A stretch of 64,000 bases of DNA, taken from Oxalobacteraceae bacterium OTU3CINTB1. GTDB taxonomy: Bacteria > Pseudomonadota > Gammaproteobacteria > Burkholderiales > Burkholderiaceae_D. Numbering within the stretch: position 1 is the stretch's first letter; every line of letters begins with the position of its first letter. The notes beneath the pieces were generated by a model. That model was not told the DNA's origin, did not search any database, and saw nothing but the letters and a program-made list of their open reading frames with translations. A program made the translations under genes and the position numbers. Below, piece by piece: positions 8,286 through 17,926 of the stretch. The DNA is taken from contig CP099652.1 in NCBI GenBank assembly GCA_024123955.1, positions 6,572,001 to 6,636,000 on the forward strand, in the 5' to 3' direction.

Positions 8286-9656
8286 TTACACGTGCAGCAA
8301 TAAGTGTTCCCGCTCCCACGGGCTGATGACGGTCATGAACTCCTGGTGCTCGACCTCCTTGATGGCCGTGTAGACGTCGATGAAGCGCTCGCCCAGCACC
8401 TCGCGGATGCGGTCCTCGCGGCGCAGCCATTCCAGCGCCTGGGGCAATCCCTGCGGCAGCTCGGAGGCGTGGTCGTAGGCGCTGCCGGAGATCATCGGCG
8501 TTGGCTCCAGCTTGTCGACCATGCCCAGATAGCCGCAGGCCAGGGTCACCGCCATCGCCAGATAAGGATTGGCGTCGGCGCCGATGATGCGGTTCTCCAC
8601 GCGGCGCTGCTCGACGCCGGAAATGGGGATGCGGAATCCGACGGTGCGGTTGTCGTTCCCCCACTGGACGTTGATTGGCGCGGCCGTATGGCGCACGATA
8701 CGGCGGTACGAATTGACGTACGGCGCCATGATCGCCATCACGGCGGGCGTATAGCGCTGCAGGCCGCCGATGTAGTGGCGGAAGTCCGCCGATGGCGAGC
8801 CATCCGGCGCGCTGAAGATATTGCGGCCGGTAGCGGCGTCGCTCACGCTCTGGTGCACATGCATCGCCGACCCGGGTTCGCCGGCCATCGGCTTGGCCAT
8901 GAAGGTGGCGTACATGTCGTGCTTGAGCGCCGCCTCGCGCAAGGTGCGCTTGAAGTAGAAGACGTTATCGGCCAGCGCCAGCGGATCGCCGTGCTGGAAG
9001 TTGATGCCCATCTGGCCGGCGCCCGTCTCGTGGATCAGGGTGTCGACGTCGAGGTTCATCAGCGCGCAGTAGTCATAGATATCCTCGAACAGCGGATCGA
9101 ACTCGTTGACGGCGTCGATGCTGTAGACCTGGCGGCTGGTCTCGGCGCGGCCGCTGCGGCCCACCGGCGCCCGCAAAGGCAGATCGGGATCGATGTTCTT
9201 TTCGGTCAGGTAGAACTCCAGCTCCGGCCCCACCACCGGCTTCCAGCCCCGCTCCGCGTATAGTTTTAAAACGCGGCGCAGCACGGAGCGCGGCGCGAAG
9301 TCGACCAGCGTGCCGTCGGCGAAGTAGCAATCGTGGATCACCTGCGCGGTGGGATCGACCGCCCACGGCACCGTGGTGATGCTGCCGGGGTCCGCGCGCA
9401 GGATCATGTCGCGGTCGGTGGAGGAGATGGCGCGGTCGTAGGCCGCGTTTTCAATGGGGTAGTTACCGGTGACGGTCATGCCCAGCACCGCCTCGGGGAT
9501 GCGCATGCCGCGCTCCTGGGTGAATTTCGCACGCGGCAGGATTTTGCCGCGCGCGACGCCCGTCAAATCGGGCACCAGGCATTCAATTTCAGTGACTCGG
9601 TTCTCGTTGAGCCACTGGTCCATATCGGCGTCGGAGAAGTTTTCACGGATAGACAT
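8286..9656 (-). CDS. Glutamine synthetase-family gamma-glutamylputrescine synthetase, copy 2
   Basis: A 456-residue PuuA-type synthetase, the same length as copy 1 and very similar along its whole length. The N-termini differ by only a few residues and the C-terminal HQEFMTVISPWEREHLLL is shared. The metal-binding stretch reads QMGINFQHGDP, so the Glu of copy 1 (QMEINFLHGDP) is Gly here. That change falls in a conserved block and could alter activity. GSAMHVHQS and RHTAAPINVQWG are intact. It is transcribed towards the transporter genes. Either it is a specialised paralogue for another amine, or one copy is losing function. Confidence 0.83.
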   Translation of the reverse strand: MSIRENFSDADMDQWLNENRVTEIECLVPDLTGVARGKILPRAKFTQERGMRIPEAVLGMTVTGNYPIENAAYDRAISSTDRDMILRADPGSITTVPWAVDPTAQVIHDCYFADGTLVDFAPRSVLRRVLKLYAERGWKPVVGPELEFYLTEKNIDPDLPLRAPVGRSGRAETSRQVYSIDAVNEFDPLFEDIYDYCALMNLDVDTLIHETGAGQMGINFQHGDPLALADNVFYFKRTLREAALKHDMYATFMAKPMAGEPGSAMHVHQSVSDAATGRNIFSAPDGSPSADFRHYIGGLQRYTPAVMAIMAPYVNSYRRIVRHTAAPINVQWGNDNRTVGFRIPISGVEQRRVENRIIGADANPYLAMAVTLACGYLGMVDKLEPTPMISGSAYDHASELPQGLPQALEWLRREDRIREVLGERFIDVYTAIKEVEHQEFMTVISPWEREHLLLHV

Positions 9657-9707
9657 GTTCGCTCTCTGTAGTCATGATCAAGCGATCGATAGTCTAATTT
9701 ACCATAT

Positions 9708-12431
9708 TTACAACCTTGCTTCCGCCGCCTCCACGCGCGTTTGCACAAGAATCTTCTTGATTTCGGGGACGCAGGAACCGCAATTGCCGCCCGCCTTAAG
9801 GCAGGACGTCACCTGCGCGACCGTTTGCAAGTCCTTCTCGATGATCGCGTTGCAGATCGTGTTGCGGCCCACGCCGAAGCACGAGCACACGGTAGGGCCG
9901 GTGTCGGCGCCCTTCTCGACCGGCATGCCGACCAGCAGGCCGACGCGGTCGATTTCGCTCAACTGCTCCTTGACGAACAGGCTGGCGAGCCACGCGCGCG
10001 ACGGCATGTCCTGGCGCGGCGACAGGAAGATGCACTGTTCAATGCGATCGTTCACCACGTGCACGGCGCGGTACACGCCGGCGGTGCGGTCTTCGTATTC
10101 GAGCCAGTCGGCGTCCAGATCCCGCACACCCAGCACGCCACGCGCCCACTGGCCGAAATCGGAGATGGTGTTGCGGCCGGCCAGCTCGTAGCGCGCGAAT
10201 TCGCGGCCCTGGATGCGGGTCCAGTGAGCGACGCTGTCCAGATCCACTTCCGTGCGGCTCAGGATGAAACTGTGCCAGTTGACGCGGAACTGCTCGATGC
10301 GCACCGGCGTATGTTTGAATTCCGGCTCGCCCGACACCGGATCGACCACCGGGTTGACCAGCGCGCCGACGCGGGCGTCGGACGAGGTCTGGCTGGACCA
10401 GTGGATCGGAATGAACACCGTGCCGCGCGGGATGCCGCCGCCGTGCTGCACGCGCGCCACCATCGCGCCCCATTCGGAGCTGACGCGCGCCAGATCGCCC
10501 TCGCGCACGCCGTGCAGCAGCGCGTCCTGCGGGTGGATGTCGACGAACGATTCGGAGATGTGATCGGCCAATGTGAAGGATTTACCGGTGCGCGTCATCG
10601 TATGCCACTGGTCGCGCACGCGGCCGGTGTTGAGCGCCAGCGGGAAGTCCTCGCTGATGGCGTTGGCCGGCGCACGCGGGACGGTGACGATGAAGCGCGC
10701 CTTGCCGTCGGCATGGGCGAAGCGCTTGTCGGCGAACAGACGCTCTTCCACCTCCATGCCGCCGTCGGCACCACGGCGCACCGGCCACTGGATCGGTTCC
10801 AGACCGTCGTACTCGTTCTTGTTCAACTGCGCCAGGCCGGACATGTCGAAGGCCCGCGGCACGTCGGCGGCGCTGTTGCGGAAGCCGCTCAGGCGCGCGT
10901 GCTCGTCGAACACCGCGCCCGCACCGTCAAAATCGAAACCGCTAAAGCCCAAGCGCTGCGCGAACAACGCCAAAATCTTCCAGTCGGCCATCGCCTCGCC
11001 TGGAGCGGGCAGGAAGGCGCGCTGGCGCGAGATGCGGCGCTCGGAATTGGTGACCGTGCCCTCTTTCTCGCCCCAGCCCAGCGCCGGCAGCAACACGTCG
11101 GCATAGGCGTTGGTGTCCGTGTTTTGCATAATGTCGGTGGCGACCACCAGCTCGCACTTTTCCAGTGCGCGCCGCACCTGGTCGGCGTCCGGCATGCTGA
11201 CCACGGGATTGGTGGAAATCACCCACACCGCCTTGACCTTGCCGTCCTCGATCGCCTTGAACAGGTCGACCGCCTTCAGGCCTGGCTTGTCGGCCATCGC
11301 CGGCGACTCCCAGAAGGTTTGCACGACCTCGCGGTGGTCTGCGCGGTCCAGGTCCATGTGCGCGGCCAGCATATTGGCCAGGCCACCCACTTCGCGTCCG
11401 CCCATGGCGTTGGGCTGCCCGGTGATCGAGAAAGGCCCCATGCCCGGCTGGCCGATGCGGCCACCGATCAAATGGCAGTTGATGATGCTGTTGACCTTAT
11501 CGGTACCGGACGACGACTGGTTCACGCCCATCGAGTAGGCGGTGATGGTCTTCTGAGTGGCCGCGAACAGTTCGTAGAACTCCATCAGCACCGGCAGCTC
11601 GATGCGGCAGATCTTGGCCACGACGGCTGGATCGCTGCAGTCGGCGTTGGCGGTGGCGAGCGCCGCGTCGAAGCCGTTGGTGTGATCGGCCACGAAGGCC
11701 GGATCAACCGCGCCAATGCGGTTCAAATAACTGAGCAAGCCGTTGAACAGCCAGACGTCGGCACCCGCCTTCACCGGCAGGTGCAGGTCGGCCAGCTCGC
11801 AGGTCGCGGTGCGGCGCGGATCGATGACGACGATCCTCATTTCCGGGCGCTTTTCCTTGGCCTTCAGGATGCGCTGGAACAGGATCGGATGGCACCACGC
11901 GGTGTTGGAGCCGACCAGCACCACCATGTCGGCCAGCTCCAGGTCGTCGTAGCACAGCGGCACCAGGTCTTCGCCGAAGGCGCGCTTGTAGCCCGCCACC
12001 GCCGACGACATGCACAGGCGCGAGTTGGTGTCGATATTGGCGCTGCCGATGTAACCCTTCATCAGCTTATTGGCGACGTAATAGTCCTCGGTCAGCAGCT
12101 GGCCGGAGACGTACAAGGCCACGGCGTCCGGGCCATGTTCGTCGATGATGGCGCGCCAGGTGCCGGCGACCTTGTCCAGCGCCTCGCCCCACGAGACGCG
12201 GCGCAGGCCTTCCTCGCCGCGCACCTGCGGGTACAACATACGGCCGTCAAGGCTTACCGTCTCACCCAACGCGGAACCCTTGACGCACAGGCGCCCCTTG
12301 TTCGCCGGGTGCAGCTTGTCGCCGGCGATGGAGACCGTGCCGTCGCCCTTGGGGGTGGCGCTCACACCGCAACCGACGCCGCAATATGCGCAGGTGGTGC
12401 GGACTGACAGATGGTCTTGGGACAGGTTCAA
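9708..12431 (-). CDS. nasA: Assimilatory nitrate reductase catalytic subunit with C-terminal BFD-type [2Fe-2S] domain
   Basis: Molybdopterin oxidoreductase of 907 residues that reduces nitrate to nitrite in the cytoplasm. The N-terminal [4Fe-4S] cysteines are visible in TTCAYCGVGCGVS and the later GRLCVKGS. The molybdopterin body follows, with NTNAYADVLLPALGWGEKEG and the molydopterin dinucleotide-binding C-terminal region. The last 60 residues form a BFD-like cluster-binding domain, with cysteines in TVCSCFGVGRNTICN and CLKAGGNCGSCVPEI. This domain layout is that of Klebsiella and cyanobacterial-type Nas enzymes, not periplasmic Nap. It is the last gene of the narK-nirBD operon, 24 nt behind the FAD subunit gene. 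Confidence 0.93.
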   Translation of the reverse strand: MNLSQDHLSVRTTCAYCGVGCGVSATPKGDGTVSIAGDKLHPANKGRLCVKGSALGETVSLDGRMLYPQVRGEEGLRRVSWGEALDKVAGTWRAIIDEHGPDAVALYVSGQLLTEDYYVANKLMKGYIGSANIDTNSRLCMSSAVAGYKRAFGEDLVPLCYDDLELADMVVLVGSNTAWCHPILFQRILKAKEKRPEMRIVVIDPRRTATCELADLHLPVKAGADVWLFNGLLSYLNRIGAVDPAFVADHTNGFDAALATANADCSDPAVVAKICRIELPVLMEFYELFAATQKTITAYSMGVNQSSSGTDKVNSIINCHLIGGRIGQPGMGPFSITGQPNAMGGREVGGLANMLAAHMDLDRADHREVVQTFWESPAMADKPGLKAVDLFKAIEDGKVKAVWVISTNPVVSMPDADQVRRALEKCELVVATDIMQNTDTNAYADVLLPALGWGEKEGTVTNSERRISRQRAFLPAPGEAMADWKILALFAQRLGFSGFDFDGAGAVFDEHARLSGFRNSAADVPRAFDMSGLAQLNKNEYDGLEPIQWPVRRGADGGMEVEERLFADKRFAHADGKARFIVTVPRAPANAISEDFPLALNTGRVRDQWHTMTRTGKSFTLADHISESFVDIHPQDALLHGVREGDLARVSSEWGAMVARVQHGGGIPRGTVFIPIHWSSQTSSDARVGALVNPVVDPVSGEPEFKHTPVRIEQFRVNWHSFILSRTEVDLDSVAHWTRIQGREFARYELAGRNTISDFGQWARGVLGVRDLDADWLEYEDRTAGVYRAVHVVNDRIEQCIFLSPRQDMPSRAWLASLFVKEQLSEIDRVGLLVGMPVEKGADTGPTVCSCFGVGRNTICNAIIEKDLQTVAQVTSCLKAGGNCGSCVPEIKKILVQTRVEAAEARL

Positions 12432-12455
12432 AATTCGCTCGCTTAGACTATTGGA

Positions 12456-13694
12456 TCACGCGGCCCTGGCGCTGAGCGCCTCGCCGAATAACAGGGTTTG
12501 CCGGATCGAGGTGATGTCGGTGTTGTTCTGGATCAGGCCGAAATACCAGGGGCCGTCCTTAACGTCGCCATACAGCACGGCGCCGGTAACGCGATTGTTC
12601 TTCAACACCAGCCGCTTGTAGACGCCACGGCGCGCATCCCGCAGCACCAGGTCTTCGGACCCCTCGCCGCCGACAAAATCGCCGACCGAATACAAGTCTA
12701 CACCGGTGACCTTCAGGCGTGTGGGCGAAGTTTGCTGCACGTAGCGGCGCACGCCGGCGCCGGCCAGATGGGCGCCACAGACGCGGGCCTGGTCCCAGAT
12801 CGGCGCGACGAGACCAAAAGTGGCGCTGCGGTGCTGCACGCACTCGCCCACCGCGTAGATGCGCGGATCGTAGGTTTGCAAGGTGTCGTCGACGATGATG
12901 GCGCGGTCGCAATGCAGGCCGGCCGCCTTGGCCAGTTCGATATTTGGGCGCACGCCGGCGGTCATCACCACCAGATCGGCCGGGATCTCGCTGCCGTCCT
13001 TAAAGCGCACGGCCGTGGCGCGGTCGGTGCCGACGATTTCGGCGGTCTGCGCGTTCAGCATGAACGTCAGGCCCTTGTCTTCCAGCGCCCGCTGTAGCAG
13101 CTGGGCGGCGGGTTTGTCGAGCTGCTGGTTCATCAGTGCGTCGGTCACGTGGACCACGGTGACGGACATGCCCTGGCGCTGCAGGCCGTTGGCCGCTTCC
13201 AATCCGAGCAAGCCGCCGCCGATCACCACCGCGTGCTTGTGGTTGCGCGCCGCCTCCAGCATCGATTCCACATCCTGGATATCACGGAAGGCCAGCACGC
13301 CCGGCAACTGGTGGCCCGGCACCGGGATGATGAACGGCTTGGAGCCGGTGGCGATCAGCAGACGGTCGTAACGTACTTCCAGGCCGGAGCGGGCGCGCAC
13401 GATGCGCTTGCGGCGGTCGATATGCTCGACCGGATCGCCCGCATGCAAGGTAATGCCATGCTGGACGTACCACTCACGCGTGTTGAGCATGATGTCGTCC
13501 ATCGTCTTCTCGCCGGCCAGCACCGGCGACAGCAGGATGCGGTTGTAGTTACCATGCGGCTCGGCGCCGAACACAGTGATGTCGTACATGTCCGGATCGA
13601 GCTTGCGCAGCTCCTCGACCGTGCGCATGCCAGCCATGCCGTTGCCGATGACGACCAGCGCAGGCTTCGATTCCACGCGCTCCGGGGGTTTCAT
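12456..13694 (-). CDS. NAD(P)H-dependent FAD oxidoreductase, probable nitrate reductase electron-transfer subunit
   Basis: Pyridine nucleotide-disulfide type oxidoreductase of 412 residues. The N-terminal FAD-binding motif is VVIGNGMAGMRTVEE. A second dinucleotide fold is at VVIGGGLLGLEAANGLQ. It is clearly related to the N-terminal half of NirB (shared pattern YNRILLSPVLAGEKT) but lacks sirohaem and cluster domains. It therefore probably passes electrons from NAD(P)H to NasA, as Klebsiella NasC or Bacillus NasB do. The ATG at 13694 overlaps the nirD stop codon (ATGA). A longer frame reaching 13769 would run into nirD and was rejected. Confidence 0.82.
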   Translation of the reverse strand: MKPPERVESKPALVVIGNGMAGMRTVEELRKLDPDMYDITVFGAEPHGNYNRILLSPVLAGEKTMDDIMLNTREWYVQHGITLHAGDPVEHIDRRKRIVRARSGLEVRYDRLLIATGSKPFIIPVPGHQLPGVLAFRDIQDVESMLEAARNHKHAVVIGGGLLGLEAANGLQRQGMSVTVVHVTDALMNQQLDKPAAQLLQRALEDKGLTFMLNAQTAEIVGTDRATAVRFKDGSEIPADLVVMTAGVRPNIELAKAAGLHCDRAIIVDDTLQTYDPRIYAVGECVQHRSATFGLVAPIWDQARVCGAHLAGAGVRRYVQQTSPTRLKVTGVDLYSVGDFVGGEGSEDLVLRDARRGVYKRLVLKNNRVTGAVLYGDVKDGPWYFGLIQNNTDITSIRQTLLFGEALSARAA

Positions 13695-14038
13695 AGGCCG
13701 ACCCAGACTTTGCCGTCTGCGACGCGGGCCGGATAGGTGCCAACCGAGTTGGCCGGCGCTTCCAGGCATTCGCCGGTTTGCAGGTCGAAGTGCTGTTTGT
13801 AGATCGGCGAGGCGACGACGATGCGTTCGCCCAGGCTGCCCACCAAGCCGCGCGACAGCACGGCGGCTTCCGAATTCGGATCGTAGTTATCGATGGCGAA
13901 CACGCGCGGGCCGCCGTCGTTGACGTGGAAGACCGCGATCTGCGCGTTGTTCAGCAGCGCGCACACGCCGGTATTGGGCACGATGTCGTCCAGGTTGCAG
14001 ACGGCGATCCAGTTATCAGTTTGAATATCGCGATGCAT
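13691..14038 (-). CDS. nirD: Nitrite reductase small subunit NirD
   Basis: A 115-residue protein of the NirD family with a Rieske-like fold. The Rieske Cys/His ligands are replaced (AIDNYDPNSEAAVLSRG), as is normal for NirD. It associates with NirB, the sirohaem NADH-nitrite reductase. The YKQHFDLQTGECL motif near the C-terminus is typical. The start at 14038 is 11 nt after nirB. The stop overlaps the next ATG. Longer in-frame upstream extensions only read through nirB in another frame. Confidence 0.92.
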   Translation of the reverse strand: MHRDIQTDNWIAVCNLDDIVPNTGVCALLNNAQIAVFHVNDGGPRVFAIDNYDPNSEAAVLSRGLVGSLGERIVVASPIYKQHFDLQTGECLEAPANSVGTYPARVADGKVWVGL

Positions 14039-14049
14039 TTGTATTCTCC

Positions 14050-16581
14050 TCAAGCTGCGCTGACGGCGATCGGAATCACGCGTTTGCGTTCTTCCACGGT
14101 GGCGGGACGAATCTGGCCGCGTTCTTCCATGAAGACGACGTTGTCGTCGCCCTTCTCGCTGTTGACGAAGGTGCGGAAGCGTTTGCGGGTTTCCGGATTC
14201 TCGACGGCTTCTTTCCACTCGCACGCGTAGGTGTTGACGACGTGCTGCATGTCGGCTTCCAGGTCGGCGGCGATACCCAGCTTGTCCTGCACCACGACCT
14301 GCTTCAGGTAATCGAGGCCGCCTTCGAGGTTCTCGCGCCAGGTGCTGGTGCGCTGCAGGCGGTCGCCGGTGCGGGTGTAGAACATCAGGAAGCGGTCGAT
14401 GTACTGAACCAGGGTGGCCTTGTCCAGGTCCGTCGCCAGCAGCTCGGCGTGGCGTGGCTTCATGCCGCCGTTGCCGCAAACGTAGAGGTTCCAGCCCTTT
14501 TCGGTGGCGATGATGCCGACGTCCTTGCCCTGCGCCTCGGCGCACTCGCGGGTGCAACCGGAAACGCCGAACTTGATCTTGTGCGGCGTGCGCAAGCCCT
14601 TGTAGCGGTTTTCCAGTTCGATGGCCAGGCCGATCGAATCGTCGACGCCATAACGGCACCAGGTCGAACCGACGCAGGATTTGACCGTGCGCAGCGACTT
14701 GCCGTAGGCGTGGCCGGATTCGAAGCCGGCCGCGATCAGTTCTTCCCAGATCAGCGGCAGCTGCTCGACGCGGGCACCGAACAAATCGACGCGGGCGCCG
14801 CCGGTGATCTTGGTGTACAGCTGATACTTCTTGGCGACCATGCCGACCGCGATCAGGCCATCGGCCGTCACTTCGCCGCCCGGCATGCGCGGCACCACCG
14901 AGTAGGTGCCGTCCTTCTGGATGTTACCGAGGAAGTAGTCGTTGGTGTCCTGCAGGCTGGCGTGTTCCTTCTTCAGCACGAAGTCATTCCACACCGACGC
15001 CAGGATGCTGGCCGCAAGCGGTTTGCACACGTCGCAACCGAGGCCCTTGCCATGCTTGTGCAGCAGATCGTCGAAGGACTTGATCTGGCCGACTTTGATC
15101 AGGTGGAACATCTCCTGGCGCGAGTAGGCGAAGTGTTCGCACACGTGGTTGTTGACGGCCATGCCGAGTTTTTTCATCTCGGCCTTCATCACCTGCGTCA
15201 CCAGCGGCACGCAGCCGCCGCACGAGGTGCCGGCGTTGGTGCAGCTTTTCAGATCGCCGACGGTGCAGGCGCCGGCGGCAACCGCCGCGCACAGCGCGCC
15301 TTTGGAGACGTCGTTGCAGGAGCAGATTTGTGCGCTCTCCGGCAGCGCGTCCACGCCTAGGCCTGGTTTGGCGGCGCCGTCCGACTGCGGCAGGATCAGG
15401 AACTCCGGCGATTCCGGCAGTTCGATTTTGTTCAGCATCATCTGCAGCAGAGTGCCATATTCGGCGGCGTCGCCGACCATCACGGCGCCTTGCAGATATT
15501 TGCCGCAGTCGGAGACAACGATCTTCTTGTAGACCTGTTTGCGCTCGTCGGTGAACTGGTAGGAGCGGCTGCCGGCGGTATTACCATGCGGGTCGCCGAT
15601 ACTGGCCACGTCCACGCCCATCAGTTTGAGCTTCGTGCTCATGTCGGCACCGGCGAATTCGCCGGCCTCGCCCAGCATGTGCTTCGCAGCGACACGGGCC
15701 ATTTCGTAGCCCGGCGCCACCAGGCCGAAGATCAAGCCGCCCCACAGCGCGCATTCGCCGATGGCGTAGACGTCCGGGTTGGAGGTGACGCAGTTGTTAT
15801 TGATTTCGATGCCGCCGCGCGGGCCGACGGCCAGGCCGGATTCGCGCGCCAGCATGTCGCGCGGGCGGATACCGGCCGAGAAGACGATCATGTCGGCGTC
15901 CAGGTGGCCGCCGTCGGCGAACTCCATGCGGTGGGTTCCATCGACGCCGTCGACGATGGCGGTGGTGTTTTTTCCGGTGTGGACGGTCACGCCCAGTTCT
16001 TCGATCTTACGGCGCAGCACGCGCGCGCCGCTGTCGTCGACCTGCACCGCCATCAGGCGCGGCGAGAATTCGACCACGTGGGTGTCGAGCTTCAGGTCGC
16101 GCAGCGCCTTGGCGCATTCAAGGCCCAGCAGGCCGCCGCCGATGACGACGCCGGTCTTAGAGCGCTGGCCGCATTCCATCATCGCTTCCAGATCCTCGAT
16201 GGTGCGGTAGACGAAGCAATCCTTGCGCTCCTTACCCGGCAGCGGCGGCACGAACGGATAGGAACCGGTGGCGATCACCAGCTTGTCGTAGGAGAGCACG
16301 TCGCCGTCGCCGGTGGTGACGGTTTTGGCGGCGGTATCGATGGCCGTGGCGCGGGTGTTCAGGCGCAGGACGATGTCGTCGCGCTCGAAGAAGCCCGGCT
16401 TGACCAGCGACAGGTCTTCGGCGGTTTTACCGGAAAAGAATTCGGACAGGTGCACGCGGTCGTATGCGGGGCGCACTTCCTCGCACAGCACCGTCACCTG
16501 CAGGTTGGTCTTGCCGCTGGCGGCCAGGCTTTCCAGGAATTTGTGGCCGACCATGCCGTGGCCGATAACGATGATTTTCAT
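14050..16581 (-). CDS. nirB: NADH-dependent nitrite reductase large subunit NirB
   Basis: An 843-residue cytoplasmic enzyme that reduces nitrite to ammonium with six electrons from NADH. It has an N-terminal FAD/NAD half (IIVIGHGMVGHKFLE, VVIGGGLLGLECAKAL) and a central BFD-like [2Fe-2S] domain (QICSCNDVSKGALC, CTNAGTSCGGCVPL). The ferredoxin-sulfite-type sirohaem/[4Fe-4S] half carries CVGSTWCRYG and GVSGCTRECAEAQ. The length is close to that of Escherichia coli NirB. The start at 16581 begins MKIIVIGHG. The longer open frame upstream lies inside narK and is not coding. It is 17 nt after narK. Confidence 0.95.
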   Translation of the reverse strand: MKIIVIGHGMVGHKFLESLAASGKTNLQVTVLCEEVRPAYDRVHLSEFFSGKTAEDLSLVKPGFFERDDIVLRLNTRATAIDTAAKTVTTGDGDVLSYDKLVIATGSYPFVPPLPGKERKDCFVYRTIEDLEAMMECGQRSKTGVVIGGGLLGLECAKALRDLKLDTHVVEFSPRLMAVQVDDSGARVLRRKIEELGVTVHTGKNTTAIVDGVDGTHRMEFADGGHLDADMIVFSAGIRPRDMLARESGLAVGPRGGIEINNNCVTSNPDVYAIGECALWGGLIFGLVAPGYEMARVAAKHMLGEAGEFAGADMSTKLKLMGVDVASIGDPHGNTAGSRSYQFTDERKQVYKKIVVSDCGKYLQGAVMVGDAAEYGTLLQMMLNKIELPESPEFLILPQSDGAAKPGLGVDALPESAQICSCNDVSKGALCAAVAAGACTVGDLKSCTNAGTSCGGCVPLVTQVMKAEMKKLGMAVNNHVCEHFAYSRQEMFHLIKVGQIKSFDDLLHKHGKGLGCDVCKPLAASILASVWNDFVLKKEHASLQDTNDYFLGNIQKDGTYSVVPRMPGGEVTADGLIAVGMVAKKYQLYTKITGGARVDLFGARVEQLPLIWEELIAAGFESGHAYGKSLRTVKSCVGSTWCRYGVDDSIGLAIELENRYKGLRTPHKIKFGVSGCTRECAEAQGKDVGIIATEKGWNLYVCGNGGMKPRHAELLATDLDKATLVQYIDRFLMFYTRTGDRLQRTSTWRENLEGGLDYLKQVVVQDKLGIAADLEADMQHVVNTYACEWKEAVENPETRKRFRTFVNSEKGDDNVVFMEERGQIRPATVEERKRVIPIAVSAA

Positions 16582-16598
16582 AGCGGTTCCTTTAAACT

Positions 16599-17903
16599 TT
16601 AAGCTGCCAGTTTGTTGGCGATTGCGGATTCTTCGATGGCGCTGGTGCTGAAGCGCGCCGCCAGTGCGCACAGCGCGGTCGCTGCGACGACGATGCCCAG
16701 GATGCTCAAGGTCTGCTGCGTGTCGCCCAGGCCCTTCATCAGGAAGCCTGCTGCCACCGCGCCGACGTTGCCGCCAGCGCCGATGATGCCGGCCACGCCG
16801 CCCAGGGCGCGCTTGTCGACGAACGGCACCACGGCGTAGGTCGCGCCGCAAGCCATGTGGGTGAACAGGCCGAAGATCAGCATCGCGCCGATCGCCAGGG
16901 CGGCGGAGCCGGCGTGGGCGAACATCAGCAGGCCGGCGCCCTCGCCCAGCATCAGCACGAACAGCAGGGTGACGCGGTTATTCAGGTTGCCCTTGGCGGC
17001 GAATTTGTCCGAGGCCCAGCCGCCCAGTGCACGGGCGAACAGTGCCAGCAAACCGAAGCTGCCGGCGGCCATGCCGGCCTGGCCCAGGGTCAGTTTGAAG
17101 TGGTCGACGTAGTAGATCGCGGCGATGTTGTGGATGAAGATCTCGATGCCGAAGCAGGCGCCGTAGGTGATGAACAGCAGCCATACGCGGTAGTTCGCGG
17201 CGGCCAGCTTGAAGCTCTCCCAGCCACCCTTCTTGCCGCCTTCGATCGGGATGCCGGCGGCGCGCAGCTCGCTGTAGTTACCTTGCGGGCAGTCCTGGGT
17301 ATAGCGATAGTAGACGCCGGCCATGATGATCATCAGGATGCCCGGCACGATCAGCGCGGCGCGCCAGCCGAAGGTCTCGGACACGCCCAGCATCACCATG
17401 GCCGTCATCAGGAGCGGCATGACAGCCTGCGCGACACCGCCGCCGGCGTTGCCCCAGCCAGCCGCGGCGGCGTTGGCGGTGCCGACGACTTTGGGCGCGA
17501 ACATCACCGACGTATGGTACTGCGTGATGACGAAACTGGCGCCGGCCGCGCCGATCCCGAGGCGGAAGAACAGGAAGCTCTCGTAGCTCTGCGCGAAGGC
17601 AACGCCGATCACCGGAATGGAGCCGAGCAGCAGCAGGCCGGTGTAGGCCTTGCGCGGGCCGAAGTGGTCGCACAGCGGGCCGACGATCAGGCGTACCAGG
17701 ATCGTGATGGCGACGGCGGCGATGTTGATGTTGGCGATCTGCGAGACGCTCAGACCGAATTCGCCTTTAATGACCGGCATCAGCGGCGCGCAGGCGAACC
17801 ACGCGAAGAAGCAGACGAAGAACGCCATCCAGGTCAGGTGGAACGCCCGCATTTGCGGCGTTGAGATCGAGAAGAGCTTGATGCTGGTAGCTTTGCTGGC
17901 CAT
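16599..17903 (-). CDS. narK: Nitrate/nitrite MFS transporter NarK/NasA-type
   Basis: A 434-residue major facilitator protein with about 12 hydrophobic segments. The nitrate-nitrite porter signatures are visible as GPLCDHFGPRKAYTGL and the glycine-rich GWGNAGGGVAQAVMPLL and GIIGAGGNVGAVAAGF. It imports nitrate, and may export or import nitrite, beside the ATP-driven Nrt system. The start at 17903 (MASKATS) was chosen because the longer frame to 17948 would translate the terminator hairpin of the leader. It is the first gene of the narK-nirB-nirD-FAD reductase-nasA operon, controlled by sigma-54 and an ANTAR-type leader. Confidence 0.92.
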   Translation of the reverse strand: MASKATSIKLFSISTPQMRAFHLTWMAFFVCFFAWFACAPLMPVIKGEFGLSVSQIANINIAAVAITILVRLIVGPLCDHFGPRKAYTGLLLLGSIPVIGVAFAQSYESFLFFRLGIGAAGASFVITQYHTSVMFAPKVVGTANAAAAGWGNAGGGVAQAVMPLLMTAMVMLGVSETFGWRAALIVPGILMIIMAGVYYRYTQDCPQGNYSELRAAGIPIEGGKKGGWESFKLAAANYRVWLLFITYGACFGIEIFIHNIAAIYYVDHFKLTLGQAGMAAGSFGLLALFARALGGWASDKFAAKGNLNNRVTLLFVLMLGEGAGLLMFAHAGSAALAIGAMLIFGLFTHMACGATYAVVPFVDKRALGGVAGIIGAGGNVGAVAAGFLMKGLGDTQQTLSILGIVVAATALCALAARFSTSAIEESAIANKLAA

Positions 17904-17926
17904 TTTTTTATCCCGGTTCAGAAAAC

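Noticed and set aside
9741..12407. 888-codon plus-strand frame opposite nasA
   Set aside because: Shadow of the nitrate reductase gene; low-complexity His/Arg/Asp composition and no domains.
16582..16851. Ninety-codon N-terminal extension of nirB
   Set aside because: It overlaps narK in another frame and is arginine-rich. NirB starts at MKIIVIGHG.
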